Shown here: positions 9,450 through 20,660 of the stretch, piece after piece
Position numbering within the stretch: the stretch's first letter is position 1
Layout of the letters: the number at the start of each line of letters is the position of its first letter
Assembly: GCF_024139115.2 (NCBI RefSeq)
Contig: NC_085140.1
Location: forward strand, 21,075,003 to 21,139,002
Direction of reading: 5' to 3'
Origin: Armigeres subalbatus
Taxonomy: Eukaryota > Arthropoda > Insecta > Diptera > Culicidae
DNA length: 64,000 nt
Position numbers and translations under genes: made by a program
Notes under the pieces: model-generated
Database searches by the model: none
What the model was told of the DNA's origin: nothing
The model's input: the letters and a program-made list of their open reading frames with translations, nothing else

Positions 9450-11106
9450 TTTGATTTTGCAGCACGCTTAAACGCCGGGCACATCGAGCCCCCCATGGGT
9501 ACTTGCTGTTCACAGCTTTGCTGGAACAAATCAAACAATTGGGAGGGTTCGTGCAGCATTGTGCCTTATGTCCCTCCAATCCGCAGCGTCGGCAGAGATT
9601 GCTTCTGTCAGGGCCTTTGCAGTCCCATTGCTTGTGCCCCGGTTCCAGGCACTTGAAGCAAACTTCGGGTTGCTCGTATATGCGCACAGGGCATACCGAC
9701 CATCCCACCTTGACGCTCCCTAACTTGACTACCTTGGAGGCGTCCGCTGCAGATAGCCGAAACAATGCTACCTGCGTCCCTGCCGGACCTTTCCGTAGCC
9801 GAACGGCTGCGGTGGGCGTCTCCACTTCACACTGTCGCCGCAGTGCCGTGACGAGCTCTTCGACTTCAGTGATCTCGTCCAGGTCTTTAACCCTTAGATT
9901 CACCTCCGTAGTGAGTGCCCTCACCTTGACCGTCTCGCCTAGGACCTCCTCCGCCAACTTCTTGTAGGCGGCGCCCTTTTGCGAGACGCCCCGCTTCAGC
10001 TCGAGTATCATCTCGCCCATCCGGGTACGTCTTATTCGACGTACGTCGGCGCCGAGTTCACCGAGCTTGACGTCACTCCTCATGGCTTTCAAAACATCCG
10101 AGTACTTAGCCTCGTCCGCCGTGATGACTAGGGCATCGCCCCTGGAGCGATTGGCGCCTACCCTAGACTTCTTGCTACCCTCATTCGCCTGGGCCTTCTT
10201 TTCGGCCCTTGACGTCTTCGGTTTCCTCTTGTTCTTGACCAGGGTCCAGGAGGCGTCATCTCCCTCTATTTCCCTGGTCTGGTGCGGCTGAGAACTTTCA
10301 GCCTGCCGTAACCCCTTACCACCGTCTTGCTTGAGTGGACGGACCTTTCCAGGTCCTTCCTCCCCCGGTTTTGGAGGTACCTGACCGGGGTTCAGCTTCC
10401 CAGCCCCACTACCCTTGTTCGGGGTAGTAACCCTCCGCGTTTTGGAGCGGCCCCCAGGGAGCTCATCCCCTGGAGACTGTCTCCCCCGTTTTTGTGTCTG
10501 CTCCGTTGGAGTAGTCACCCCCGACGTACCCGCAAATACTTGAGCCTCAGTCTTTGGCACCACCGTCTTAGCTGGCACGCCTTCGGTCGACTCGACCTTG
10601 CCCGAGTCCGCGAATCCTTGGGCCTCAGTCTGGGTAGACCTCGACTCCACCGATTTCACGGGTTTACACTTGGCCGTCCCGACCGCCCTCTCCAGCTTGG
10701 CGTCCAGCATCGACTTTCGAAGTTTCTGCAAGCTCCTCTTGAGGTCCTTACTGATATTATGCTTCGATGACGCAAAGTCGATGATGGCGTCCAGCTGTTC
10801 CGTCGCCACCTCGAAGGCCGAAAGCCCATCGCGTTTGCGGTTCATCGCCTTCACAAGCCATGGGCCGTCAATAACCCCTTCCGGCGTTTTTATAGCCGAG
10901 AGGAAGGTTGAGTGACCCACGCTGGCGCTGCGCACTGAGCTGCCGACTATTGCCTCTGGCCTCCTAGGCGGAGACCTGAACAACCCACCTCTTGCGAAGG
11001 GGTTGTCGCCTACACTACTACCACTAATTGAAGAATTGACTTGGTTTTCCATTTTGGTCCCACGAGTTGCTCGGGAAAAGAGGTCCACCACGCCAGAGCC
11101 CAGCAT
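9440..11106 (-). pseudogene. R1-clade ORF1 (gag-like, CCHC knuckles)
   Basis: This is a nucleic-acid-binding gag-like protein of an R1-clade retrotransposon. The frame opens at ATG 11106; a second candidate ATG at 11052 begins MENQVN. The N-terminal half is low complexity and basic, with a TLVKNKRKPK block in the middle. The C-terminal part has knuckles CFKCLEPGHKQWDC and CRRCGLEGHKAQCC, then CLIC. A single-base deletion near 9495 shifts the frame after AVNSKYP. In the corrected frame it would end with AAKSKCR at a TAA (9442-9440). The ORF is otherwise almost intact, in contrast to the gutted ORF2. Confidence 0.75.
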
Positions 11107-11429
11107 AACGCGGTAAGGGACAATTACTGTGGAGGGTGCCCAGGTACCCCACAGGCTCCGTTAAAGGCCTAGCTCATTATTTCACCCCCTAGCCATGCAT
11201 CCCCTCGGCACGGGTCGCTTAACGCCTTGGGATTAGGGGTTAGGGATGATGGTCCCGGTCTAACTCGCAGTGGCCATGGGGAGGGGTCGTCAAGCCCTTG
11301 GACAAAGTCCCTGCTGCCCCCTGTGTTTGTGTACATTTGTGTGTGTTTGTGTGTGCACGAAAGCTAAGTAAAACATTAGACAACTTTTCATATAGTAATC
11401 CTTAACCGATTTTCTCTTTTCAAGTTGCA

Positions 11430-11580
11430 TTCAAAAGGTGGTAAGAGAAAATAGATAGAATATAGAGAGCAGAAAGAAGAGAAAATAGAGAGCAGAAAGA
11501 TAAGAAAATAGAGAAAAGAAAAAAAAAAGAAAATAGAGAGAAGAAAAAAAGAGAAAATAGAGAGAAGAAAGAAAAAAATG
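11430..11580 (+). repeat. Purine-rich minisatellite, first block
   Basis: Imperfect tandem copies of an AGAAAATAGAGAG-AAGAA motif. The same motif forms the block at 12357-12740. ORFs through it are low-complexity artefacts. Confidence 0.8.
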
Positions 11581-12356
11581 AGCACTCAGTTTTTATCTCT
11601 GTAACTCTGTATCCCGTCAAAAATGAGGTTTGTTAACTGGGTCTTGGCAAATCATCTTAGCGAAAAACATGTTTGCTGGGGCTCGGCTGTGCAAATCTCG
11701 GAAAAAATTGGACAAATTGCTGAGATCCCGGTATAAGCAATATAATTGTGTAGAGCGAAGAAAGGTGTTGGCGCCACCGCCAAAGTAAGTGTCTCCACTA
11801 TCTGTCTCTCCCGCAATTCGTAAAAACCAAAGCTCTGTTGGTTTGTTTGCGCAGCTAGGAATTTCCCTATGTATTATAGATCCAGGTACATGTATGTATA
11901 TAACAGCAAACATCCAAGCGCGGGTAGAAAACACGCATAAGCGAATAGCGCAACATAGTAAAGCCGAAATTGGCACCGCCTTCTAGAGAGTAAGTGATGT
12001 AAATAAAACCCCAAACTTCTGTAAATAAATAAGGCGTAGGATTAAGGATTTTGGCCGTCAGACTGAAACTGTGTTTACAAGAGTTAATTAGAATAATTTT
12101 CCAAACTAACATATCCGAGTTTTGATCGCTGCATCAGTGCTGCAGAGAATTCCACAAACGGAGACCCATCTTATACAGTCCACTTCGAGAATATTTCCAC
12201 CTTTGTACTGGGTTGCACTAAGTGTTTAGATTGAGTGGGATTTAACAGTCCCACAAGATAGCTACCATCCGCTCTGGAAAAAGCACTGACTTTATGCTAC
12301 GTAGTGCAAAGATTGGAAAGCAGCGAATTCCCCCAGGAGCCGGGCTAGCGCTCCTA
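11581..12356. other. Unassigned DNA between two minisatellite blocks
   Basis: No gene, TIR or conserved motif is recognised. Because the same purine-rich repeat flanks both sides, this segment may be an insertion into one original array. Its ends show no clear inverted repeat. Confidence 0.4.
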
Positions 12357-12740
12357 CAGAAAGAAGAGAAAATAGAAAGAAGAAAGAATAGAAAATGGAG
12401 AGAAGAAAGAAGAGAAAATAGAGAGAGGAAAGAAAAAAGAAAATAGAGATAGAAAAGAAAAAAAAGAAAGGAAAGAAGAGAAAATAGATAATGAAGAATT
12501 AAAAATAGAGAGCAGAAAGAAGAGAAAATAGAGAGAAGAAAGAAGAGAAAATAGAGAGTAGAAAGAAGAGAAAATAGAGAGAAGAAAGAAGAAAAAATAG
12601 AGAGAAGAAAGAAGAGAAAATAGAGAGAAAATGGAGGAGGAAAAAGAGAGAAGAAAGAAGAAAAAATAGAGAGAAGAAAGGAGAGAAAAAAAAGAAATAG
12701 GGAGAACAAAGAAAAGAAAATAGAGAGAAGAAATAGAAGA
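12357..12740 (+). repeat. Purine-rich minisatellite, second block
   Basis: About 380 bp of (AGAAAATAGAGAGAAGAA)-like repeats with many single-base changes. Minus-strand frames read as poly Phe/Leu/Ser and are not genes. Confidence 0.85.
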
Positions 12741-13155
12741 AAAAGACAAGTGAGAAATTGTTAGCATAGCATAGCATATGTGATTGTACAAATCGTGAGT
12801 GGCTATACAATGCTCAATTGAGCAATCTACTGTATATTGTCGCAAATTGGTACTTGGGATTAGTACCTTTTCCTATACATTAGCAGTTGTATACCTGGCC
12901 ACGTCCTTACAATCACGAAAGGAAGGGAAGGAATGTTAGTTCAACATCTACTAGTGAAGATGCAGGGAACCCATACTACCCTACCCATACTTCATAGATG
13001 TCTCGGAAAGGAAAATTTGTGTTAGTGGGTAAGGTGAATAATTGGGAGCTCTATTCGACAATATAGAGTGTTTGTCAATAACAGTAAATGCTGAAAAAAT
13101 ATTAAAATATATTCCTCAATTTACTTACGAACCGTCCAAAGGAGGACAATGTAAC
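12741..13155. other. Unassigned noncoding DNA
   Basis: No coding frame, repeat or RNA gene is recognised. Confidence 0.35.
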
Positions 13156-13540
13156 CTAGATTTTACAAATGTTTCGCATCTTATACAAAACACGTTCAAC
13201 CGCACAATTATTCACCGAACATTGGAAACACAACCAAAAACTCGGATTTTACGAATGTTCTAAATCCTACCTGAAACACGTCCGATCACGCACCAATTGT
13301 TTACTCACTCGGCCGCGCGAACTATCTGCTTACTGAGCAGAAACACGACAAAACAGACACTGACGGTCACGTAATGCAGAACACAATATTTCTGCCGATC
13401 GCGCGATCGTTCTGCTGTCCGAAACAAGAGCCAACACGCACAGAACTGATTAACTTTATGACCGGCTTAGAACACAAAATTTCGGCAAATCGCGCGATCG
13501 TTCTGCCGTCCGATACAAGAGCCAACACGCACTCAGAGAC
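13156..13540 (+). repeat. Degenerate tandem repeats of about 86-91 bp
   Basis: One 91-bp pair is clear: CGCGCGATCGTTCTG at 13400 and 13491, followed by AAGAGCCAACACGCA in both. Upstream, GATTTTACAAATGTT (13159) and GATTTTACGAATGTT (13245) recur 86 bp apart with similar following sequence. The array lies just outside the inferred 5' end of LINE C, so it is host DNA or an older element. Confidence 0.55.
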
Positions 13541-14229
13541 AAGCGGAAAATAGTTGCGCACAAAAACACGTCGTAAGTTCTATTCCTACCGAAAGACGCG
13601 GATTAACAGACCCATAAGGCACATAGTGGTCAAACGTTGATTCCACGTCGAGCATCCGTGCGAGACAGTCCATAGTCCGCGTACGGTCGAATATTCTTCC
13701 GGTTTTTTTCCTCGAAGCCAGGTTTTTTTTACCGTAGCTGAAGTGCTTGAGTGAAAGTGTGCTTATTTGAAGCAAACATTTGGAAAGTCACCATCGTTTT
13801 TCGCAAAAACAGACTTTTTTGCAAACTCATCGGCGTCCATCGTCACGCAGGCGAAGTCATCATCGCCCAAAGCCGACAGTCCCACCACCATCATCACTGA
13901 TCGTGCGCCTCCACCAACACAGGCGCTGTTGTCCCGACACCCGCAGCTGTAGCCTCGATCGCGGCACGGGCGAGAGGCCGTCTGTTCGGTGTGTGCTGCT
14001 ACAAGTCCCAGCCGGTGACACTGTAGTGTGAAGGCTAAGCTAAGTATATTTTTGATCTCTCTCTCTCTCTCTCGTTGTAACCCCTTTCTTCCCCTCTTTT
14101 GATAATTTGAACCACGTCTGTCTTTGATAATCCGTTTTCCCTGTGTGTTTGTTAATTAGTTTATTTTTTCCCCTGTGATAAGTGTTTAATTGTGTGTGCC
14201 TCGCTGCTGCGAGACATTTAAAGTCTGCA

Positions 14230-15606
14230 ATGCGCGAAGGCGATGATGGCGGGGGTACATCGTATTCCTCGTCAAATAATGCCTTGTTGGCTTCCGATGC
14301 TCTGCGTCAAAATAAAATGGACACTAGCAACACCAATGTTTCCCCCACGACCCCCGTCTCAAGGCCTACCCTCCCGATTCTAGTGGGCCGTATGTTATTT
14401 TCTTCCGACCCAAAGGCAAGCGATTGAATATAAGTCAGACCAGCAAAGATCTGGAAAAGCGATTCTCGTCTGTCCCGACCATTGGCCTGGTTGGGTCCAG
14501 TAAGCTTCGCGTCACGGTCAGTGATCTCAAACAGGCCAACGAGATTGCCACCTGTAAGCTTTTCACTCTCGAATATAAGGTCTATTTACCGTCAGCAGTT
14601 TGTGAGATCGCGGGGGTGGTGACGGAGGGAAGTATGACATGCGACGATTTGAAACAAGGTTTCGGTCGTTTCAAGAACGCTTCTTTGCCTCCTGTTGCGA
14701 TACTGGATTGCAAGCAAATGGATTCGGTGGCGCAGGAGGGAGAGAAGCGGGTCTTTTCCGGGTCCGCACTGCCTGACTACGTAGTGATTGGCAAACTTCG
14801 TCTATCTGTTCAGCTGTATGTACCGAAGGTGATGAACTGTGTTGATTGCAAGCAGCTGGGCCACACCGCTCAGTACTGCTGCAATAAACCTCGCTGTACA
14901 TCGTGCGGAGAGAAGCATGTGGATGGCGCGTGCAAAACGCCACCGAAATGTGTCTATTGCAACGAAGGCCCTCCACATGCTCTTGAAGCTTGCCCGACGT
15001 ACATACAGCACCGAATCCACCAGAAGCGTTCTCTTCAGCAGCGTTCTCGACGTAGCTACGCCGAAATGCTGAGGAAGGCCGCTTCACCAGTTGTATCTGA
15101 CACCATCTACTCGTCTCTTTCTTTGGACGATCAAGGTAGCTCTGACTCCGAAGTTGGAAATGGGGCCTTTGTTTTCAAAGGCTCAACGAGGACACGAGTA
15201 AAACAAAGCCAGCGTCCCTCGAAAAAGCCTAGGAAACAGCCTCAAAGAGAGCCCCATTCCAACATGGCGAAATCAAACGCAGGTGGAACTCAAAAACGTT
15301 CGACTTTTGTGGATTCACATCAGTATGACCGAGAGTTTCCACCGCTTCCGTGGACATCTTAAATCTCAGATGTCCCTTTTTGCGATTCCGCGGCCAGAAA
15401 GAGAGCATAGAGAGCGAGCACAACAACCTCCGAGCGCTCCAATGTTCACACTTTCTGGCATCGTGGAGCTCATCCTCAACTTCTTCGATGCTTCCGACCC
15501 CGTGAAGAACATGGTCAAAACTGTTCTTCCTACTCTGACTCCTTTCCTGAAGCAGCTGGCGTCAAGAATGCCCCTCCTCGAGTCATTCGTATCCTTCGAT
15601 GACTAA
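14230..15606 (+). pseudogene. LINE C ORF1 (gag-like, three zinc knuckles)
   Basis: This is a nucleic-acid-binding gag-like protein. The start is ATG 14230 (MREGDDGGG). A one-base frameshift near 14365-14385 moves the reading into the frame holding FFRPKGKRLNISQTSKDLEKRF, which aligns with LINE D ORF1. Three knuckles follow in the C-terminal third: CVDCKQLGHTAQYC, CTSCGEKHVDGAC and CVYCNEGPPHALEAC. A stop at 15360 ends the main stretch. A further frame to 15606 ends in MPLLESFVSFDD and is matched by the LINE D tail, so the original ORF1 probably ran to TAA at 15604-15606. Inactive. Confidence 0.7.
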
Positions 15607-18600
15607 TTTCGTCGATAAGGCTCATATGATTTCGATTCTACAGTGGAACTGTCGAAGTATTCTTCCAAAATTAGATATTTCAGTTAACAAATTACAAGAT
15701 GTTTTTGCTTTATGTGAAACATGGCTAACATCAGATGTAAACCTTCATTTTCCCGATTTTAACATCATTCGCTGCGATCGGGCAAATCCATATGGAGGGT
15801 GCTTTTAGGATCAAAACAGCACTCCTTTGTATAGGGTCGCTTTTGCCCCCATGTCAGGCACCGAAGCTGTTGAATGTCAGGTGACTATTCGAGGAAAAGA
15901 CCTCAGTATCGCCTCGATATATCTTCCTCCAAACACCGCGATATCTCGTAGAGATCTCTCGCACATCTGCTCGGTTATGCCCGAGCCACGGCTGCTCCTG
16001 GGAGATTTTAACTCCCACGGAACAGGCTGGGGGGAACTGTACGACGACAACCGTTCATCAATGATATACGACCTCTGCGACGACTTCAATATGTCAATTT
16101 TGAATACAGGAGAAGTTACACGAGTGGCACCTCCAGCAAGAGATAGCCGTCTAGATCTTTCCATTTGTTCGAGCTCATTATCGTTGGACTGTACTTGGAA
16201 GGTGGTCCAAGATCCCCATGGTAGTGATCATTTACCGATCGAAGTTTTAATTTCCAATGGACATAATCAATCCGCTTCTATTGACCTCACAAAGCACATC
16301 GATTGGGGGAAATATGGGGAGGCCATCATTGATGGCATACAGTCGATAGAAACACTTCCACCGCGGGAAGAGTACCAGTTTCTATCTCAGTTGGTTATTG
16401 ACAGCGCTCTCCATGCACAACGCCGGCCGGTGCCAGGAGCTTCGGTTCGTAGGAAACCACATAGTCCGTGGTGGGACACCGAGTGCACACAGCTCTATCG
16501 TGAGAAATCTAACGCGTTTAAGGAATTTCGGAAACACGGATCGATCATTCTTTACAAACGGTACATCGCGCTCGAGATCCAGTTCAAGAAACTGGTCAAA
16601 GTGAAAAAACGCGGATATTGGCGCACTTTTGTTGAAGGTTTATCGCGCGAGACCTCAATGAAAATTCTGTGGACCGTCGGGAGAAGAATGCGCAACGCGT
16701 CGTCCGTAAACGAAGATCGTGAAAGCTCGTCGCGGTGGATACTCGATTTTGCGAAGAAAGTTTGTCCGGATTCGGTGCCGGTGAAGCAAGTGTCACGTGA
16801 TGCTTTTGCTGACAGGGATGATATAGATCGGCCCTTTTCGATGATTGAATTCTCGCTTGCTCTCCTTTCATGTAACAATTCTGCTCCAGGGATGGATAGA
16901 ATAAGGTTCAATATGCTCAAAACCCTCCAAGACGTCGCGAAGAGGCGCCTATTGAGCTTGTTCAACCAGTTACTGGAGTGCAACATTGTTCCGGATGATT
17001 GGAGGCAAGTGAGGGTGATAGCCATCCAAAAGCCTGGAAAACCCGCGTCGGATTGTAATTCGTATCGCCCCATCGCGATGTTGTCCTGTTTTCGGAAGTT
17101 GTTGGAGAAGATGATTCTCTTACGGCTAGACGAATGGATTGAATCGAATGGTTTGTTGTCAGATACACAGTTTGGTTTCCGCAGGGGTAAGGGAACGAAC
17201 GACTGTCTTGCGTTGCTTTCTTCAGAAATTCAGCTTACCTTTGCTAAAAAGAGCAAATAGGCTCAGTGTTTTTGGACATTAAGGGGGCTTTTGATTCAGT
17301 TTGCGTCGATGTCTTATCCGACAAACTCCACGAGTGTGGACTTTCACCAATTTTGAACAACTATTTGTACAATTTGTTGTCAGAGAAGCGTATGAGTTTT
17401 TCTCATGGTGACTCGGCAACTTCACGAATTAGCTACATGGGTCTCCCTCAGGGCTCATGTTTAAGTCCTCTTCTTTACAATTTTTACGTCAGAGACATTG
17501 ATGAATGTCTCATGCCAAATTGCTCGTTAAGACAGCTTGCAGATGATTGTGTTGTATCCGTTTCGGGGCCAACAGCGGTTGATCTGCAAGGACCATTGCA
17601 AGATACTTTGGACAATTTGACTACTTGGGCTTTGAAGCTTGGTATCGCATTCTCTCCGGAGAAAACTGAGATGGTTGTCTTTTCAAAAAAACATAAGCCG
17701 GCAAAGTTTCCGCTCCAACTGATGGGTAAGGCAATCACTCATAGCATGTCTTCTAAATACCTCGGGGTCTGGTTCGACTCTAAATGTACCTTCGGGAGGC
17801 ACATTGTGTATCTGACACAAAAATGCCAGAAAAGAATCAACTTCATGCGAACGATAACGGGAACTTGGTGGGTGCGCATCCCGAAGATCTTATCACGTTG
17901 TACCGAACAACCATTCTGTCGGTTCTCGAATACGGTAGTTTCTGCTTCCAGTCCGCTGCTAAAACACACATGCTGAAGCTTCAACGGATTCAGTACCGCT
18001 GTCTCCGTATCGCGTTGGGTTGTATGAACTCGACTCATACGATGAGTCTGGAAGTACTTGCGGGAGTACTGCCTCTGACAGATCGTTTCGCGGAAGGTTC
18101 TCAATCCATTGGTCATTAACAACTTCGAGAAGCTGCTTGAACAAAACCCTCAATCTCGTTTCATGAGTATTTACCACTGATATATGACGCTGGAGGTAAG
18201 CCCATCTTCGGTTAACACCAATCGTGCTAACTTCTCAGACTCTTACAGTTCTTCTGTTACTTTTGATCTGTCCATGAAGCAGGAGGTTCATGGAATACCA
18301 GACTTTCTTCGAGCGGAGGTCATATCTCTATTATTTGCAAGCAAATACGGGCATGCTAGCGAGGAGAGAAGCTTTTTCACTGACGGGTCAAAAATGGATG
18401 ACTCCACTGGTTTCGGTGTTTTCAACGTTTTTCATAGCGCCTACTTTAAGCTCAAAGAGCCTAGTTCCGTGTATAGCCCTCTCCAACCCCATCAGTGTTG
18501 GTGCTGTGTTTACAAAATTTTCCTTTGTTTGCTGTTAGAACTGTCATATTTTTTTGTTTGCTGTTAGAAAACAACAAACAATGTGTGGAAACACTAAGAA

Positions 18601-19473
18601 AAATATCGCAAATTTGAACTAGACATCAGGTGAAAATGATCATTTTCATTTTGATTCAGTGTGCAGCAAAAAAAAATCACTCTGTGATAGTGTTGATAAA
18701 ATCTGCTTGGAGACCTAAAATCTGCTTGGAATACTGCTGAGCTAGCAGCTATACACTATTCACTCGAACAAATCGCATCCCTACCTCCTGACCACTTTTT
18801 CATCTTCACCGACAGTCTAAGTTCATTGGAGGCTGTTCGGTCAATGAAACCGGTGAAGCACTCAGCGTATCTCCTAAAGGGGATAAGGAAAGCTTTGAGT
18901 GCTCTATCGAAACGGTCATTCACAATCACCATGGCTTGGGTCTCTTCTCATTGCTCGATCCCGGGAAATGAGGAAGCGGACTCTTTGGCTAAGGTGGGCG
19001 CTATGGAAGGTGATATTTATGATCGGCAAATCACCTTCGATGAATTTTTCTCATTAGATCGTCAGGAAACCTTGATCAGCTGGCAGCAGAAATGGACAAA
19101 TGGGAAGATGGGTAGATGGTTGAATTCTATTCGCCCGCAGGTGTCGAAGCGTCCATGGTTCAAAAAATTGAATATAGGACGAGACTTCATTCGAACCATG
19201 TGTCGTCTAATGTCCAATCACTACACTTTAAACGCACACCTTTTCAGAGTGGGACTTTCGGAAAGCAATCTCTGTGTTTGCGGCGAGGATTATCAGGACA
19301 TTGATCATGTCGTGTGGGCGTGCGAGGAGAATCGTGGCACCAGATCTGCTTTAACTGAACATCTCCGGGTCCGAGGAAAACAACCAAAGCCTATTAGGGA
19401 AGTGTTGGCGGGCCTTGATCTCGAATACATGTCCCTCGTCCACCAATTTGTGAAAGTTGCTGATGTGAGATAG
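15599..19473 (+). pseudogene. LINE C ORF2: endonuclease, reverse transcriptase, RNase H
   Basis: The start is ATG 15599, overlapping the ORF1 stop. The endonuclease has LQWNCRS, ALCETWL, LGDFNSHGTGW and HGSDHLPIEV (about 15640-16250). The RT has NSAPGMDRIRFN, QFGFRRGKGTNDC, FLDIKGAFDSV, GLPQGSCLSPLL and the catalytic LADDCVV (16880-17570). RNase H begins with FFTDGSKMDD near 18375 and, after a 258-bp insertion, continues with FIFTDSLSSLEA and GNEEADSLAKVGA. The C-terminal Cys-His motif is CVCGEDYQDIDHVVWAC near 19270. Frame breaks near 15808, 17260 and 17870 and the insertion make it inactive. Confidence 0.8.
18474..18731. mobile_element. 258-bp insertion in the LINE C RNase H domain
   Basis: Comparison with LINE D shows that EPSSVY should be followed directly by TAELAAI. 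Instead 258 bp of AT-rich noncoding sequence separate GTGTA from TACTGCTGAG. The junctions are compatible with a TA duplication. Inverted ends are weak, so the class is unassigned. Confidence 0.5.
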
Positions 19474-20089
19474 TGATCTTAGTCTGCACACCCCCTTCTC
19501 TGTCGTAACCCATATCGAATGTCTTCCTCTTGTTGTCCATTTCAATGTCTGTCGTTAACTCCTTTCGTATGTCTTCCTCTCATTGTTGTCTCCCAAAAAA
19601 ATGTTTGTCCCGTTACAGATGTGAAACATCGCCAAGAATGTCAACTATGTGAACATCAGCATCGTAATTATTTAAGCACCCTAAATTTCCTTCCTTTCCT
19701 ACTATATTATTGTATTCCCTAACCTCGACCAAACCGCGAGTCTTTCGGTTCCCCAAAACTAACATTATGTATAAGATTTAAGAAATGAATTGTTAAACTT
19801 GATTTCGGCTCCGTAACGCTTCATGGCAATTGAGCCTCCAAAATAAACGAAAGATTAAAAAAAAAGTGATCAAACATTGGAAGATCATTCTGGTCTTCCT
19901 CAGAGTACATCAACGGACCGCGCACCAAATATGGGAACTTCAACTTCATGGGCACCCCTAAGCCATCCGTCACAGTCGAACTTCTCCATTCTCCAGCTTC
20001 TGATGTCTTTTGCTATTAAACAAGCCGTTCCGTTCGTGTACAAATGGATTTGATAGGGTTTCCCATAGGCAAATGCTGAGATCTTAGGT

Positions 20090-20232
20090 CAGGGCCGGAT
20101 TTGTGGGGGGGGGGGTGCGTGGCCCCGGGCCCCCACAAATTTGTATGTACCAAAACCAACCTTTTTTTGTACATTTTGGGGCCCCCACATACCGTCGGCC
20201 CCGGGGCCCCCTTCCGACAAAATCCGGTCCTG
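20090..20232. mobile_element. 143-bp hAT MITE
   Basis: The ends are CAGGGCCGGATTTGT and the near-complement ACAAAATCCGGTCCTG. The flanks are a perfect 8-bp duplication, TCTTAGGT, at 20082-20089 and 20233-20240. CAGGG-type ends plus an 8-bp TSD define hAT-mobilised elements. The interior is a GC-rich near-palindrome with GGGGCCCC-like runs. No coding capacity. Confidence 0.85.
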
Positions 20233-20244
20233 TCTTAGGTATTC

Positions 20245-20305
20245 TACGGATTCTTATTATTGTCTTTATTAACGAGACTTTAGGCCTTTAGTCAGTTTAT
20301 CTCGT
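20245..20305 (-). mobile_element. Short LINE 3' tail
   Basis: The minus strand reads GGCCTAAAGTCTCGTTAATAAAGACAATAA. It matches the tail at 41305-41360 at most positions (AATAAAGACAATAA end), so both are 3' ends of one LINE family. Its extent upstream is unclear. Confidence 0.45.
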
Positions 20306-20660
20306 GAGGAGCTTCTACGAACTCCGAAGCTCGGGTACTGATGGAACTGACTTCCCAGCACCAGGCACAAAGCCGAACTTTCGCAATCTATTTTAAGAAC
20401 TAACAATCTCCCATGCATTGTTTGTACAATGCCCACCAAGTAGGATGAGTATTTAGTATTGTTTAGCACCTGAAGATGCAGTAGAAGCTTCCTTGCGTCG
20501 AGATTCCAAAAATGCAATTCGCTGTTTATACAGCTCTTACTTTCAAATCGCATTATTCGGATGTCATTAGAACCAATAAGCAACTGGGGTTCATTTTTAA
20601 GATCGCCGATGAAATCTGGGATACTTTTTGCCTTAAACTTACTAGTTCGGTAGGACGTTA
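20306..20660 (-). other. Unidentified minus-strand open frame
   Basis: The frame reads without a stop from about 20655 down through 20306. It contains SIPDFIGDLKNEPQLLIG, NDIRIMRFESK and LHFWNLDARKLLLHLQVL. The composition looks protein-like rather than random. No ATG begins it, and a TGA lies just upstream in frame. The IPDFIG...PQLLIGSNDI stretch loosely recalls the protease/RT linker of BEL/Pao elements, but the following residues do not fit, so I leave it unassigned. It is probably a fragment of a degraded gene or element. Confidence 0.25.

Larger units (their letters stand above)
8506..11325 (-). mobile_element. R1-clade LINE, internally deleted, in TG/AC microsatellite
   Basis: Read on the minus strand it has a 5' UTR (11325-11107), an R1-type ORF1, then almost immediately the last part of ORF2, a 3' UTR and a poly(A). 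The endonuclease and reverse transcriptase domains are absent. AC-type microsatellite flanks both ends. Mosquito R1-clade families of the Waldo and Mino type are known to target ACAY or AC repeats, and the position here fits them. The family assignment rests on motif layout only. Confidence 0.7.
13640..19864 (+). mobile_element. LINE C: near full-length I-type non-LTR retrotransposon
   Basis: This is a two-ORF LINE with gag-like ORF1, then endonuclease, RT and RNase H in ORF2, and a 3' end AATAAACGAAAGATT plus A9. RNase H in ORF2 places it in the I/Loa group rather than RTE or R1. LINE D at 50.6-56.4 kb is a relative with the same order and the same 3' end (CCAAATAAACGAAATTGG). A candidate TSD is AGTGGTCAAACGTTG (13625-13639) against AGTGATCAAACATTG (19865-19879), two transitions apart. 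This suggests an old but full-length insertion of about 6.2 kb. The long 5' UTR (13640-14229) contains CT-rich and T-rich stretches. Confidence 0.75.

Noticed and set aside
10067..10915. Plus-strand ORFs opposite the R1 ORF1
   Set aside because: Antisense shadows of the gag-like ORF.
12242..12845. Minus-strand Phe/Leu/Ser-rich membrane-like proteins
   Set aside because: Low-complexity translation of the purine-rich minisatellite.
20306..20660. BEL/Pao protease fragment
   Set aside because: Only one loose motif fits and the downstream residues do not; left unassigned.
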